From assembly GCF_014189855.1 (NCBI RefSeq), contig NZ_BJFN01000002.1:637117-701116 (forward strand): DNA of 64,000 nucleotides, read 5' to 3'. Each line of letters opens with the position of its first letter. The first letter of the stretch is position 1. Position numbers and translations under genes: made by a program. The notes below the pieces were generated by a model, which did not search any database, had not been told where the DNA came from, and worked only from the letters and a program-made list of their open reading frames with translations. The stretch is from Buttiauxella sp. A111 (GTDB lineage Bacteria; Pseudomonadota; Gammaproteobacteria; Enterobacterales; Enterobacteriaceae). Positions 33,454-47,063 of the stretch are shown one piece after another.

Positions 33454-33455
<2 letters not shown>
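33424..33455 (+). terminator. aaeR terminator overlapping the stop codon
   Basis: ACAGCCGGG (33424-33432) pairs with CCCGGCTGT (33438-33446), followed by TATTGTTTT. The left arm lies within the last codons of aaeR. The T-run is interrupted, so efficiency is uncertain. Confidence 0.65.
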
Positions 33456-34920
<1,465 letters not shown>

Positions 34921-34978
34921 CTATCAATTGGAGATATCTATTATATTGAGCTTGCGGCAATTAGCTCCCCGCGTCAAA

Positions 34979-37900
34979 TCACTTAGCGTCCTTGAGCCTT
35001 GGCTGGCGAAGCACTTCATTGATTTGCGGTTTATCGACCGATCCGGTGATGTGGTAGCGCAGTAACGAAATTTTGCTCCACAACGGTCCTAATACTTTAC
35101 TGGCGGCAAACACCGCAGCACCGATTATTGGGTTAACCACGAATGCTGTTGCCACGCCGACGGTAGCAGAAATTTCTGGTGCTATGACTGCTTCTACGTC
35201 GAGTTGACGTCGAACCAAATCGACTGAACCTTTCATGCCAATATCAGCTTCAAGCCCGTCCACCAGCGTATCCTCGCTGTGCAGTACACCGTCTTTAATC
35301 CAGGCAGTGCTACGGATGGAATCAAAGTAGAAACCTTCACCAAAGGTATCGCTGAAATCAAAACGCAGTTTACGCATCAACGCATCGACACTAACCAATC
35401 GTAGCAACTGTCCGGCGTGACCGGTGCCCAGATCGGCAATTTGTCCTTTGCCCAATTTGGTATGAAGGATCCCGTTTAATGAGGCAATATGCGGCTGCCA
35501 CGGTTTGTCGCGCCAGTGTAAATCATAGTCCGCATCAAACGATGAACCTTGAATTGGCGTCTTGATACCAAAGAAGTTGGTCGCCGCATCAAGTTTGGAG
35601 CCGTGCAATTTGCCTTTTAAAGACGTGCGCTCTTCTGCCGGACTGTTCACCCACTGGCCACTGGCAGTCAACCTTGCAAACCCGGAATCGATTAAACCGT
35701 TTTCCAGTTCAAGCGTGTTCCCTTTAATGGCGAAATCACCGTCAATACGGCCATATTTTTGCCCCCAAAGCCAACATTCGGAACAGCGCAGCTGCAAATC
35801 AGGCCAGTCTCGGAAATCAATCGAATTATCGTCTCCCAACGGCGAAGCACCGGTCGATTTCGCGGTGCTATTTCCCCAGTCAGGGTTGAAATAGAGATAT
35901 TTGATGGCTGCACGCCACGGCGCATTGTTCTGTATCGTCAACGAGCCATTCACTTCGCGCCCCTGGGCTTCAACGCGCGTGCCATTCGGAATAGCATGGG
36001 AAACCAGACTCAGGTTGTTCCATTGCTGACCAGCGAACGTCAGAGAAGGCGTGCGTAATGTTACGTTAGTGGGGAATGAAGCCGAGTTACCTACACTTTC
36101 CACAGCTCCATGGCTGAACAAGGCCAACCATTGCGCACCATCCATCGCCGGAAGATCCAGTTCTAAGCCTGAGGTGTCAGGTAATGGTGGAACGGTGTGA
36201 CTATTGGTCGCCCAAATCGCCCGATCAAGGGTGAGTTTTTTATTCAGCAACCAACGACTGGAAAAATGATTTTTCGCCCCAGCGTTACCCGTCAGATCGA
36301 AACTATTAAGATTACCCTTCACCGCGACATTCAACGGCAGCGATTGCCCCGCTGATTTATCGACTGGAGCAGGTAAGTGACTGCTTACATTTTTCAAATC
36401 GGCAGCGACTTTGATCTGATAATTAGCCTCTCCGTGATATGGGAGAGATATCGCCACATCACCTTTCCAGGGAACACTACCACTCAACTCTTTGCTGATT
36501 GGCTCAGGCACAATTCCCATTTTTGTCGGCTGCCAGTCACCCAATAAGTTGACCCCAATCTGATAGTCTTTCTCACCCATTTTAGTATTGAAATCAATGC
36601 CTATGGGTTGATTGAACCAGGTAGCTTTTAGCGGATCGCTTTTCAGTTCGCCATTCACAAAGCTGAATTTACCGCTCAGGTTAGACAACTGGCTCGAGAG
36701 TGGCTTTATCAGCAATGTATTGTTGTTGAGCTGAACGTCACCCGAGGCTATCGTCATTTTGCCATTCAGCGGGATATCCAAATGTAAGCGAGCATTCACA
36801 TCGCCTCCAATCTGGAGTTCATCAAGTGCTGCTGACAGAGAATCTTTGAGTGGTGTGTCTTTGAAGTAGGGGCCAACCGCACTACCAGGACCAGTGATAT
36901 CAGAATCAACCAACAGTTTTTGTTTCGCGTAATCCGGGATATTCGCCGTCAGTTTACGTCCGGTCACGCCGCCTAGTTTCACTGCATCCGATTTCATCCA
37001 CAAACCGTTATTGATGAAATCCAGAGTGATATTCAGATTTTCAAGCGCAGGCCAGTCCGGCTGGAAAGCAAATTTAGCCTTGTACAACGGGACGTAAACC
37101 TGGAACTGCCCTTCGTTATGCACATAAGGGAATTGATGAGGATTCCCCCCGTAAACCAGGGTTGCGTTATCCGACTCGCCACCTTGAATCGCACCGCTGA
37201 GGTAATCAACCAGCTCTTTGCCCATCAGGTTTTCAGGGAAATAACGCCAGGCATCAGCCCCATTATGGGTACTGATTCCGGCCAGTATCCCCAGCCAGGG
37301 CTCATCGCCTGTCGGCTGGTAGTAGCGGAAATCACCCGCAGCCCACACAGAACGTGCTTTTACATCCAGGTGTTTGCCATCAAGCTGGAAACCTGCGGCA
37401 TTTTTCTGCCATTCAAGCGTTGCGACTGCGCGTTCAACTTCCAGCGGGGCACGGAATACGCCCACGTAAGGCATTTTGGCATTAAGAACTTGCGCATTAA
37501 GCTGCCCGTGCTCGACGCCGCCCGTAACCGATCCAGAGAAGTGTTCAACGCCGGGTAACATTCTCCATTGTTTCCAGCTCACATCTTTCCAGCGCCCTTG
37601 CATACGGGTGTTTTCGGTCTGCTGAAGAGGAATGTCCACTGCCAGAACATCAATGTGCCCTCGCGGTTGTAGCGTGTTCCAAATCTCACCAAAATCAGGC
37701 GAAATCTTTTCTGCAATCGGCGACAAACCCGTGAAGCTTTCCAGTTCCATATTGGTTGCACGCACGCGGAGCTCGTCGCTGCGCATGCTCTCTTTGCCCC
37801 CCACACTTTGAGGAGCAATCCACGCGAGCGATAACGAGCCTTTAGGCCAGGTTTTACCATCAAGAGTGATATTGGTAGAAGGAATGGCAAGATCCCAACC

Positions 37901-38779
37901 CGCACTGGAACGATTAACTCGTGCCATTAAATTATCAACCGACAGCTTATGGTCGGTATTTTTCCCAGCCCAGCTTGCACCGCCTTGCTTCAACCAGACG
38001 TTGCCACCCGAAATATCGCCAGCTTTGACATCCATCCAGGCTTCGAGGGTGAACTCAGCTGTCTGTAAATCGATATTGTCTTTCATCCAGCGGCCAAGCC
38101 AGGGTTTCACGTCAACGTTTTCAGCCTGCAACCAGACTTTGCCAATGTTCAATAAACCATTTTCGTCGCGCAAATCCATTCTGACTTTCGCCAATCCATG
38201 CTGGCCAGTAAAGCTCGACAAGCTGACCAGCCCTTCGGCGCGGTGACGGTTTTTGGTATTAAGCCAGGTCAATTGCGGAATGGTGAGTTCGGCGCGCTGG
38301 CCGGAGATCGTCAGGAAACTAAGGGAGCTATCGCGCAGATCGAAGTGATCGAACTGACGTAAAAAGAGATCGCTGATTTTACCCGGCTCGAGCTTTCTAT
38401 CCCCTTTATTTCGACTTAACGGGGTGTTGGTTCGCACCTGTAATTGGTAAAAAGTGAGGTCGCGGAACTGCCAGCGGGCGTGCAAAATGCTCTGCCAGAG
38501 ATCGAGCGCCAGCGTGACACGCTTGACCCTCAATTCGCCGCCATCTTTCAAGCCAGCTTTGATATCACGGACATCAAGCGTTGGGCCAAAATTTTCCCAG
38601 TTTGCCTGGATCTGGCTGGCATCGACAGGCGCGCCCGTCATGGCTTCAATTTTTTCGAGCAGCGCTGGACGCCAGGCATCGAGATGCGGCAAAACCAGCC
38701 GCAAACCACTCACCAGCAGTGCGACGATAACGATCAACGTTGCGCCAGTGAGTAGCAGAATGCCGGGCAGTCGCCTCAC
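34979..38779 (-). CDS. yhdP: AsmA-like phospholipid transport protein YhdP
   Basis: YhdP is a long AsmA-family inner-membrane protein that spans the periplasm and, with TamB and YdbH, carries phospholipids to the outer membrane. A GTG start at 38779 with AAGGAG before it (RRLPGILLL) gives 1266 residues, exactly the E. coli length; longer in-frame codons upstream lack support. One N-terminal membrane helix (about 5-27) is followed by a long beta-rich repetitive region forming the hydrophobic groove and a DUF3971/AsmA_2 C-terminal part (ending about INEVLRQPRLKDAK). It lies 59 bases after rng. Confidence 0.95.
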   Translation of the reverse strand: MRRLPGILLLTGATLIVIVALLVSGLRLVLPHLDAWRPALLEKIEAMTGAPVDASQIQANWENFGPTLDVRDIKAGLKDGGELRVKRVTLALDLWQSILHARWQFRDLTFYQLQVRTNTPLSRNKGDRKLEPGKISDLFLRQFDHFDLRDSSLSFLTISGQRAELTIPQLTWLNTKNRHRAEGLVSLSSFTGQHGLAKVRMDLRDENGLLNIGKVWLQAENVDVKPWLGRWMKDNIDLQTAEFTLEAWMDVKAGDISGGNVWLKQGGASWAGKNTDHKLSVDNLMARVNRSSAGWDLAIPSTNITLDGKTWPKGSLSLAWIAPQSVGGKESMRSDELRVRATNMELESFTGLSPIAEKISPDFGEIWNTLQPRGHIDVLAVDIPLQQTENTRMQGRWKDVSWKQWRMLPGVEHFSGSVTGGVEHGQLNAQVLNAKMPYVGVFRAPLEVERAVATLEWQKNAAGFQLDGKHLDVKARSVWAAGDFRYYQPTGDEPWLGILAGISTHNGADAWRYFPENLMGKELVDYLSGAIQGGESDNATLVYGGNPHQFPYVHNEGQFQVYVPLYKAKFAFQPDWPALENLNITLDFINNGLWMKSDAVKLGGVTGRKLTANIPDYAKQKLLVDSDITGPGSAVGPYFKDTPLKDSLSAALDELQIGGDVNARLHLDIPLNGKMTIASGDVQLNNNTLLIKPLSSQLSNLSGKFSFVNGELKSDPLKATWFNQPIGIDFNTKMGEKDYQIGVNLLGDWQPTKMGIVPEPISKELSGSVPWKGDVAISLPYHGEANYQIKVAADLKNVSSHLPAPVDKSAGQSLPLNVAVKGNLNSFDLTGNAGAKNHFSSRWLLNKKLTLDRAIWATNSHTVPPLPDTSGLELDLPAMDGAQWLALFSHGAVESVGNSASFPTNVTLRTPSLTFAGQQWNNLSLVSHAIPNGTRVEAQGREVNGSLTIQNNAPWRAAIKYLYFNPDWGNSTAKSTGASPLGDDNSIDFRDWPDLQLRCSECWLWGQKYGRIDGDFAIKGNTLELENGLIDSGFARLTASGQWVNSPAEERTSLKGKLHGSKLDAATNFFGIKTPIQGSSFDADYDLHWRDKPWQPHIASLNGILHTKLGKGQIADLGTGHAGQLLRLVSVDALMRKLRFDFSDTFGEGFYFDSIRSTAWIKDGVLHSEDTLVDGLEADIGMKGSVDLVRRQLDVEAVIAPEISATVGVATAFVVNPIIGAAVFAASKVLGPLWSKISLLRYHITGSVDKPQINEVLRQPRLKDAK

Positions 38780-38838
38780 GAAAATCTCCTTGTTTGCCGC
38801 CGGAGCGGAACTCAAATCGGCACTATCTGTGCAGTGAG

Positions 38839-40308
38839 TTACATCATAACGACGTCGAATTGCTCTTGATTATAGAGCGGCTCGATCTGAACTTTGACTT
38901 GTTTACCGACGAAAATTTCCACTTCAGCCAATGAATGGGACTCTTCGCTTTTCAGCGCCTCCCCCACGGCCGGTGAAGCGTAAACCAGGAAGCGATCGGA
39001 ATCGTAGGCATGATGCACGCGCACAATTTCACGCATAATTTCATAGCACACGGTTTCCACCGTTTTCACGGTACCGCGACCGTGGCATGTTGGACAATCG
39101 TTGCAAAGCACATGTTCAACGCTTTCACGCGTACGTTTGCGCGTCATCTCAACCAGTCCGAGCTGTGAAAAACCATTGATGCTGGTTTTCACGCGATCTT
39201 TACTCAATGCCTGTTCAAGGGAATGCAGTACACGTCGGCGATGGTCTTCATTACTCATGTCGATGAAATCGATAATGATAATGCCGCCCAGATTACGCAA
39301 ACGTAACTGGCGAGCGATCGCCTGCGTCGCTTCAATGTTCGTATTGAAAATAGTGTCATCAAGATTGCGGTGGCCAACGAAAGCCCCGGTGTTGATATCC
39401 ACTGTTGTCATCGCTTCAGTTTGGTCGATAACCAGGTAACCACCTGATTTCAGCTCAACTTTTCGCTCCAGCGCGCGTTGAATTTCATTCTCAACGTCAA
39501 ACAGATCAAAAATAGGCTGGCGGCCGCTGTAATGCTCGATTTTGCTGTGCATTTCCGGCATGTATTCTGCGGTAAACTCCAGCAGCATGTCGTAAGTAAG
39601 ACGAGAGTCGACACGAATACGATCAAGAGCGGCATCTGCAAAATCACGCAGCACGCGTTGCGCCAGTGCCAGTTCACCGTAAAGTTGGCAGCGGGTTTTA
39701 TTACGTTTTTTTCGCTCGCTAACTTTGGTCCAGACACGTTTGAGGTAAGCGGCATCTGAAGCTAAATCGTCCTCGCATACGCCTTCAGCTGCGGTGCGAA
39801 TAATAAATCCACCTTGCTCATCGCAATAGGCATTAACCACACGTTTCAGGCGTTCACGCTCGGCTTCACTTTCAATGCGCTGGGAAACGCCTACGTGAGA
39901 AGCACCAGGCATAAAGACCAAATAACGCGATGGCAGCGTGATATCGGTAGTCAAACGGGCGCCTTTGGTACCCAGCGGATCTTTTACCACCTGAACCATT
40001 AAGTCCTGGCCCTGGCGTACCAGCTCGGAAATATCTCGTACGGTGAAGTTTTTCTGCTCTTCGCCCGCCACACATTCGGTATGTGGCATGATGTCAGAAG
40101 CGTGAAGAAACGCTGCCTTATCAAGGCCAATATCTACAAATGCCGCCTGCATCCCCGGAAGCACCCGGCTTACACGACCTTTGTAGATATTCCCTACGAT
40201 CCCGCGACGTGCTTCGCGTTCAATATGAATCTCTTGCAGTATTCCACCGTCAATGTAAGCCACCCGAGTTTCCGATGGGGTCACGTTGACTAACAATTCA
40301 GCCGTCAT
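38839..40308 (-). CDS. rng: Ribonuclease G
   Basis: RNase G is the RNase E paralogue that matures the 5' end of 16S rRNA and degrades some mRNAs. The start at 40308 ([22 protein letters not shown], shortened) gives 489 residues, the E. coli length. An S1 domain (about 36-125) is followed by the RNase H-like, 5'-sensor and DNase I-like regions with the metal-binding [12 protein letters not shown]. The zinc-link CPTC motif is near residue 404 ([11 protein letters not shown]). It overlaps the maf stop by 11 bases, so it is translationally coupled to the upstream gene. Confidence 0.97.
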   Translation of the reverse strand: MTAELLVNVTPSETRVAYIDGGILQEIHIEREARRGIVGNIYKGRVSRVLPGMQAAFVDIGLDKAAFLHASDIMPHTECVAGEEQKNFTVRDISELVRQGQDLMVQVVKDPLGTKGARLTTDITLPSRYLVFMPGASHVGVSQRIESEAERERLKRVVNAYCDEQGGFIIRTAAEGVCEDDLASDAAYLKRVWTKVSERKKRNKTRCQLYGELALAQRVLRDFADAALDRIRVDSRLTYDMLLEFTAEYMPEMHSKIEHYSGRQPIFDLFDVENEIQRALERKVELKSGGYLVIDQTEAMTTVDINTGAFVGHRNLDDTIFNTNIEATQAIARQLRLRNLGGIIIIDFIDMSNEDHRRRVLHSLEQALSKDRVKTSINGFSQLGLVEMTRKRTRESVEHVLCNDCPTCHGRGTVKTVETVCYEIMREIVRVHHAYDSDRFLVYASPAVGEALKSEESHSLAEVEIFVGKQVKVQIEPLYNQEQFDVVMM

Positions 40309-40891
40309 GTTTTCCTCGTCCATCACGCAATGCGTGAAAATTACTCAGCAATTCATAGGTTTCAACTAGCGGTAGACCGACTACAGCATGGTAGCTGCCA
40401 TTAATCTTCCTGACAAAACAACCACCAAGCCCTTGAATACCGTATGCACCTGCTTTATCCATGGGTTCACCGCTGGCAACGTAACCAGCGATATCCTGTT
40501 CTGATAATGCACGAAAAGTCACTTCAGTCGTCACAAGGCAATCCAGCAATGATTCACGATCCGCCAGCGCAACGGCCGTCATGACCTGGTGCTGGTTACC
40601 GGATAGCATCCGTAGCATCGCTGCAGCATGCTGTTCGTCTTTAGGTTTTTCCAACACATTGCCATTGTAGATAACAATAGTATCTGCACCCAATACCGGT
40701 AAGTCCTGCGCAGCCAAAGCAACGCCGGCCCGCGCTTTATCACGCGCCAAACGCACCACGTACTGTTGAGCACTTTCGTGGCTAAGACGCTGTTCTTCTA
40801 CATCAGTAATGATGCGTTCAAACGACACACCCAACTGAGTCAGCAATTCCTGACGACGTGGAGAACCCGATGCCAGATACAAAGATGTCAT
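40298..40891 (-). CDS. yhdE: Maf-family nucleoside triphosphate pyrophosphatase (YhdE)
   Basis: YhdE hydrolyses dTTP, UTP and pseudo-UTP to monophosphates, a house-cleaning role also linked to septum inhibition. The start at 40891, with AGGA upstream, gives 197 residues, as in E. coli. The N-terminal Maf signature [12 protein letters not shown] is complete, and [11 protein letters not shown] and [10 protein letters not shown] are the other family motifs. It lies between mreD and rng in the mre operon and overlaps rng by 11 bases. Confidence 0.96.
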   Translation of the reverse strand: MTSLYLASGSPRRQELLTQLGVSFERIITDVEEQRLSHESAQQYVVRLARDKARAGVALAAQDLPVLGADTIVIYNGNVLEKPKDEQHAAAMLRMLSGNQHQVMTAVALADRESLLDCLVTTEVTFRALSEQDIAGYVASGEPMDKAGAYGIQGLGGCFVRKINGSYHAVVGLPLVETYELLSNFHALRDGRGKHDG

Positions 40892-40899
40892 GTTCAATC

Positions 40900-41388
40900 C
40901 TATTGCACAGCAAATTGTTGGCGAATTTTACGCATCAACAAGAATATCCATGGCCACAGTACACCATTGACCACACTGCTCCAGAAAATTTCTGGGCGGA
41001 AAGAGACATTGATAACTAAAAATTCAGACCAGAAAACAATGACATCTGTCATCAATGACAAAAGCATGACCACTAAAGCCTGTTGCCAAAGCGCAAGATT
41101 ACGGAATAACTGGTACTTCAGCGCCACCAGATAAGCAACGATGCTCAAAGATAACGCCCGTACGCCAAGGGTTGAACCGCTGATCAAATCCAGTATGGCA
41201 CCCACGATAAAACCTGTGCCGACATTTACGCGGTGTGGCAGAGCCAGTATCCAGTAAAGCAGGATCAGTAATACCCAGTCAGGACGATAGACTTTTAAAT
41301 CGTCAGGCCAGGGCATTACTTGTAACAGCAAGGCGACGAGGAAAGAAAGCCAGATGACCCAACGGCCCTGGCTGCGGTAACTTCCCAC
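40900..41388 (-). CDS. mreD: Rod-shape-determining protein MreD
   Basis: MreD is an integral inner-membrane protein of the elongasome, with MreC, RodA and PBP2. It has 162 residues, the E. coli length, and about five to six hydrophobic helices. Conserved [17 protein letters not shown] is present. It starts with GTG, whose G is also the last base of the mreC stop TAG (1-base overlap), so translation is coupled. Confidence 0.96.
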   Translation of the reverse strand: MGSYRSQGRWVIWLSFLVALLLQVMPWPDDLKVYRPDWVLLILLYWILALPHRVNVGTGFIVGAILDLISGSTLGVRALSLSIVAYLVALKYQLFRNLALWQQALVVMLLSLMTDVIVFWSEFLVINVSFRPEIFWSSVVNGVLWPWIFLLMRKIRQQFAVQ

Positions 41389-42410
41389 TACTGCCCTCCC
41401 AGGCTTGCAGGTGCAGGAGAAGCGGTGTTCCCTGCTGGAGCCGGAGTCGTAATACCCGTCGCCGGAGGTGGAACGGGAGCCGGCGGCCCAATAGCATCAG
41501 CAGCCGGTAAAACCTGCGGCATCATTTGCATCAGGCGTTCATTCGCAACGCGATGAACTTCCTCAGGCGGCATTGGGGTTTTCCCTTCACGATCCGCACC
41601 CCACAACAGCAGCAAATAACGCAGACGTTGTAAGCCAGCAGTCGGACGAGCCTGAATAACGGTGTATGCGCGCTGAGTATCAAGTTTCACGGAAGAAACG
41701 ACACCCACTGGATAACCTTCCGGGAAACGCCCACCTAAACCAGATGTCACCAACACATCACCGACACGAATGTCAGTATTTGCCGGTAAATGTTCCAGTT
41801 GCAGATCGTCGGTACAACCGTTGCCCGCTGCAATAATACGAATATCATTGCGCAGTACCTGAATCGGCAGCGCATGCGTCGCATCACAGATAAGCAATAC
41901 GCGGCTAGTGAGTTTCGCTACCGCGACAACTTGACCTACGACACCTTTATCACTGATGACCGGTTGGCCTTCATAGACCCCGTTCACACTCCCCTTATCA
42001 ATAACCACCTGGTCACTGTAAGGATCGTTAACGGTTGAGATAACCTGAGTCACCATTTTTTGCTCGTCTTGACGCAACGGTGAACCGAGTAATTCGCGCA
42101 GACGTGCGTTTTCCTGACGATATTGACCCATCATCAGTAGTTCGCTGTTTTTCAGGATCAGTTCCTGACGCAGTGCACGATTTTCGAGTTCTAGCTGGTC
42201 GCGTGATGCCAGTGTTTGCGAGACGCTGTCGAGCAATTCACGGGGACCATTTGAGACAAAATAGAAAGGACTGACGGCAGTATCCATATACGTTCGAATC
42301 TGACTGAACGTACCCAGACGGCTATCGGCAATAATGACACCAATCGCCACCAGCACCGCCAGAATAAGGCGAAACTGCAACGAGGGGCCACGGCTAAAAA
42401 TTGGCTTCAT
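41388..42410 (-). CDS. mreC: Rod-shape-determining protein MreC
   Basis: MreC is a bitopic periplasmic scaffold that activates PBP2-RodA. It has 340 residues, shorter than the 367 of E. coli; the difference is in the low-complexity Pro/Ala-rich tail (ending [20 protein letters not shown] or so), which is variable in the family. One membrane helix (about 13-32) is followed by a coiled coil (about 65-105) and two beta-domains. Conserved motifs include [19 protein letters not shown] and [20 protein letters not shown]. It is 67 bases downstream of mreB, with a strong hairpin in the gap. Confidence 0.95.
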   Translation of the reverse strand: MKPIFSRGPSLQFRLILAVLVAIGVIIADSRLGTFSQIRTYMDTAVSPFYFVSNGPRELLDSVSQTLASRDQLELENRALRQELILKNSELLMMGQYRQENARLRELLGSPLRQDEQKMVTQVISTVNDPYSDQVVIDKGSVNGVYEGQPVISDKGVVGQVVAVAKLTSRVLLICDATHALPIQVLRNDIRIIAAGNGCTDDLQLEHLPANTDIRVGDVLVTSGLGGRFPEGYPVGVVSSVKLDTQRAYTVIQARPTAGLQRLRYLLLLWGADREGKTPMPPEEVHRVANERLMQMMPQVLPAADAIGPPAPVPPPATGITTPAPAGNTASPAPASLGGQ

Positions 42411-42438
42411 AGGCTATGCGTATTCCAGGGCCATCAAG

Positions 42439-42465
42439 AAAAGGCAGTGATAGTCACTGCCTTTT
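42439..42465 (-). terminator. Hairpin between mreB and mreC (partial terminator)
   Basis: AAAAGGCAGTGA (42439-42450) pairs perfectly with TCACTGCCTTTT (42454-42465), a 12-bp stem with a 3-base loop. On the minus strand it ends CCTTTTC. It probably ends part of the mreB transcripts and so sets mreB above mreCD, a stoichiometry known for this operon in E. coli. Confidence 0.75.
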
Positions 42466-42477
42466 ACGTGTGGCTGA

Positions 42478-43829
<1,352 letters not shown>

Positions 43830-45770
43830 TTAAACCGAGTATCTTTGCGAATATTTTTTCACGTTGCTGTCTAGTGGTTGAGAGGCCGCAAAAAAATCCC
43901 CTTGAGCACCCGCCACGCCTTTCTCCACCAGTGTCTGCCATTCACTTCGAGTTCTGACTCCGACCGCAAAAACTTGCGTCTGAGTCCCGTTACACGCCTC
44001 AACCAGACTCTGAACAAATAGCTGATTTTCAGTTCGTTTCTCGATGTTATGCACAAGCCCTGGATGCAACTTTATCAGCTCTACATCCAACTCTTTAATA
44101 TAAGAGGCGCTGACTACGGTCAAACCCGCCTGGGAGACAGCAACACGAGCCCCCAAAGCTTTAATCAAGCGAATCACAGGCTGCAAACGGCTGATGTGTT
44201 GACAAACATCTGCCTCTGCAAGTTCAAAAAGAATGCGTCGTCGAAGCGATTTTTCTGACTGCATCAACGCATCACGCAACCAACGTTGGAACGGAGCACG
44301 AATCAGTGACTCTACTGACACCTGAATAGCCAGCGTTTCTTCGGGCCAGAAACTGGCTAACGGTAACAATCGGGCGATGGTCTGTCGGTCATATTGCTCT
44401 GATAAACCAAACTGTTTCACCATCGGCAAATATTCCGCCGCCAGCACTTCTTGTTCGCCGTCGAAAATTCGACACATTATTTCACGATGATGCACGTAGC
44501 CATCACGCATCACCGCCGGTTTTTGGTAAAAACGCGGGCCACCACGCTGTAGCACTTGCTCAATAAGCGTACGCCATTTCACATTGCCACGCCCTTTTTC
44601 CGGCAAACTATCGTCATAAACCGACCAACTGTTCGCCCCTTGCAAAGACGCATTCCGCGTTGCGACCTCCGCATTCTCCATGACCTGCTCTTTGGTTTGC
44701 CCACTGCGCCATGCACAAATACCGATATGCATCATGTCATTACGATCGAGCATCCGCGTTGGAGGCAAAGTATCGACGGCTTTCAGTAGCTGGCTGGCAA
44801 TACTGTCGGCTTCTTTTAATGTGCGATGCGGTAACAAAACCGCGAAATCACTGCGGAAATAACGTGCCAGTAAAGCGCCGGGATATCGCATCACAAATGT
44901 CGATAACATATTAATAATGGTAAACAAATATTCTTCTACCGCATTCCTGCCCCATGTTTCATGCAAGGTATCAAAATCCGGTAGGCGGATAATCATCACT
45001 ACGCCATGGGCACCAACTTGCTCTTGTTCATCAAGCAAAGTCGCCAGTTGGTTATCGAAGAACAGGCGATTATTCAGGCCTGTTTTTGCATCTTGCGCCG
45101 CAAAAGCACGAATCAAGGTATCCATTCTGCTGCGTTGATCGCTTGCGTTTTGCAGATCAGAAAGCAATAAATCCAAAGCGCTGCTGGCTTGTGGGGGCCA
45201 TTCCAGCACCGAACCACGCACTTCAACACCTCTTTCACCATTCAGAATACGTCGTGCCCTGCTTTCCAGTAACTCCTGTCCAACGAGTTGCTTTTTCATC
45301 CAGCGGATAGCAAAAAACAGCACGATAAGCATGAAGCCAACCGTGAACGAAAGTGGAACTGTCGTGAAAAGTGAGTTGTAGTAATTTGCCACCGGATCGC
45401 GATAGGTGAGCGTGAGGAACATTCCCGGATGCTTCATTAACTCAACGGTCACGGTGCGAAAACTGTAGCTATTTCCAAGTAAACGATAAGTTTGACTCAG
45501 TTGCTGCTGGTAAACCGTATTTCCGCCCACTTTGAATGTCACTTCGGTGATATCAATGGGGACCATGACTTCGTTGAGGCGTTTGATCAGAGCTTCTGGG
45601 GAATTTGAAACCAAATCGTTATCAATGATGGTGGCAACCGCAACCACACGCTGATGAACTTTAAAATGCATTGCATTAAAGAAGCTTAATGAACAACCGA
45701 CCAGCGTCACAAAAATAGCGAGGCCAGTCAGCAGCGTCATAAAAGCAGAAAGTTTCGTCGTTAATCGCAT
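43830..45770 (-). CDS. csrD: RNase E specificity factor CsrD
   Basis: CsrD makes the small RNAs CsrB and CsrC susceptible to RNase E and so controls CsrA activity. The start at 45770 (MRLTTKLSAFMTLLTG) gives 646 residues, as in E. coli. Two membrane helices (about 10-30 and 135-155) flank a divergent periplasmic domain. A degenerate GGDEF domain follows (FRSDF where GGDEF would be), then a degenerate EAL domain (HREIMCRIFDG in place of EAL). It neither makes nor cleaves cyclic di-GMP, as expected for this family. The periplasmic part differs most from E. coli. Confidence 0.96.
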   Translation of the reverse strand: MRLTTKLSAFMTLLTGLAIFVTLVGCSLSFFNAMHFKVHQRVVAVATIIDNDLVSNSPEALIKRLNEVMVPIDITEVTFKVGGNTVYQQQLSQTYRLLGNSYSFRTVTVELMKHPGMFLTLTYRDPVANYYNSLFTTVPLSFTVGFMLIVLFFAIRWMKKQLVGQELLESRARRILNGERGVEVRGSVLEWPPQASSALDLLLSDLQNASDQRSRMDTLIRAFAAQDAKTGLNNRLFFDNQLATLLDEQEQVGAHGVVMIIRLPDFDTLHETWGRNAVEEYLFTIINMLSTFVMRYPGALLARYFRSDFAVLLPHRTLKEADSIASQLLKAVDTLPPTRMLDRNDMMHIGICAWRSGQTKEQVMENAEVATRNASLQGANSWSVYDDSLPEKGRGNVKWRTLIEQVLQRGGPRFYQKPAVMRDGYVHHREIMCRIFDGEQEVLAAEYLPMVKQFGLSEQYDRQTIARLLPLASFWPEETLAIQVSVESLIRAPFQRWLRDALMQSEKSLRRRILFELAEADVCQHISRLQPVIRLIKALGARVAVSQAGLTVVSASYIKELDVELIKLHPGLVHNIEKRTENQLFVQSLVEACNGTQTQVFAVGVRTRSEWQTLVEKGVAGAQGDFFAASQPLDSNVKKYSQRYSV

Positions 45771-46057
45771 CCTTGAGTTAACTCCGTTTGGTGAAGATAG
45801 ACCAGCCTGACTTGATGCGGCATTACATAGCAAAAGAGCTATTCAGGCAAACACGCTGAACAGATTCTTATCCTTTGTTGCAAAGGATGCGTATATCCAT
45901 CCGCCGAGATTCAAGTATAGCCTTCATCAACTTTTATCCCATTAACCCAGCCGCAGCAAAATATGCTCTTTGTTTAAGTTTCAATTTTTTGTGACATATT
46001 CGCAGGGTTCAGCGTTCTCCGTCATGCTTAGCCTATAAAGTCACGCAGGAGAAAAAG

Positions 46058-47062
46058 ATGAAGAAGATCACTCGCTTTACAGAAGCCGATGTCACGCCAG
46101 AATCAGTCTTTATGCTGAAACGCCGCCAGGTACTGAAAGCACTGGGCATCAGTGCGGCTGCTCTCTCGCTTCCTCAAACTGCGTATGCCGATATTCTTTC
46201 CTGGTTTAAAGGGAACGACAGGCCGCGTGCGCCATCGGGAAAACCCCTGCAATTTAGCCAACCTGAACAATGGCAGGCGAAACTCGCCATGACGCCAGAA
46301 GATAAAGTGACTGGCTACAATAACTTTTACGAATTTGGTCTGGATAAAGCCGACCCTGCGGCCAATGCCGGGAGCTTAAAAACCGATCCGTGGAAAGTCA
46401 CCATTAGCGGCGAAGTAGCAAAGCCACAAACACTCGACCTCGACGACCTCTATAAGAAATTCCCGCTGGAACAACGTATCTATCGAATGCGTTGTGTAGA
46501 AGCCTGGTCAATGGTGGTGCCGTGGATAGGTTTCCCACTCAGTAAACTGCTGGCGCTGGTCGAACCCACCAGCAAGGCGAAATATGTCGCCTTCGAAACG
46601 CTTTACGATCCGGAGCAAATGCCTGGCCAGAAAGACCGTTTTATCGGCGGCGGATTGCAGTATCCCTACGTAGAAGGGCTGCGTCTTGATGAAGCGATGC
46701 ATCCTCTGACGCTCCTTACCGTCGGCGTTTACGGAAAAGCGTTGCCACCTCAAAATGGCGCACCGATACGACTCACAGTGCCATGGAAGTACGGGTTTAA
46801 AGGGATAAAGTCGATTGTCAGTATCAAACTGGTTAGCGAGTTGCCGCCCACAACCTGGAATATGGCCGCGCCAAATGAATACGGGTTTTATGCCAACGTA
46901 AACCCAAATGTTGACCACCCGCGCTGGTCACAGGCCAGTGAAAGATTCATTGGTTCAGGCGGCGTATTGGATGTAAAACGCCAGCCAACGCTGCTGTTTA
47001 ATGGTTATGCCGACCAGGTTGGTTCGCTCTATCGCGGCCTGAATCTAAAGGAGAATTTCTAA
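46058..47062 (+). CDS. msrP: Protein-methionine-sulfoxide reductase catalytic subunit MsrP
   Basis: MsrP (YedY) is a periplasmic molybdopterin enzyme that reduces methionine sulfoxide in proteins. It has 334 residues like E. coli. The Tat signal peptide has twin arginines Arg22-Arg23 in [10 protein letters not shown]. The molybdenum-coordinating Cys146 is in [14 protein letters not shown]. The gene is 1 base from msrQ, its membrane partner. In K-12 this pair lies elsewhere (beside yedW); here it sits between csrD and aroQ, a position I associate with other enterobacteria. Confidence 0.97.
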   Translation: MKKITRFTEADVTPESVFMLKRRQVLKALGISAAALSLPQTAYADILSWFKGNDRPRAPSGKPLQFSQPEQWQAKLAMTPEDKVTGYNNFYEFGLDKADPAANAGSLKTDPWKVTISGEVAKPQTLDLDDLYKKFPLEQRIYRMRCVEAWSMVVPWIGFPLSKLLALVEPTSKAKYVAFETLYDPEQMPGQKDRFIGGGLQYPYVEGLRLDEAMHPLTLLTVGVYGKALPPQNGAPIRLTVPWKYGFKGIKSIVSIKLVSELPPTTWNMAAPNEYGFYANVNPNVDHPRWSQASERFIGSGGVLDVKRQPTLLFNGYADQVGSLYRGLNLKENF

Positions 47063-47063
47063 C

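Noticed and set aside
43830..45770. csrD as an active cyclic di-GMP enzyme
   Set aside because: The GGDEF signature is replaced by FRSDF and the EAL signature by REIM, so no catalytic activity is expected; it is the CsrD RNase E factor.
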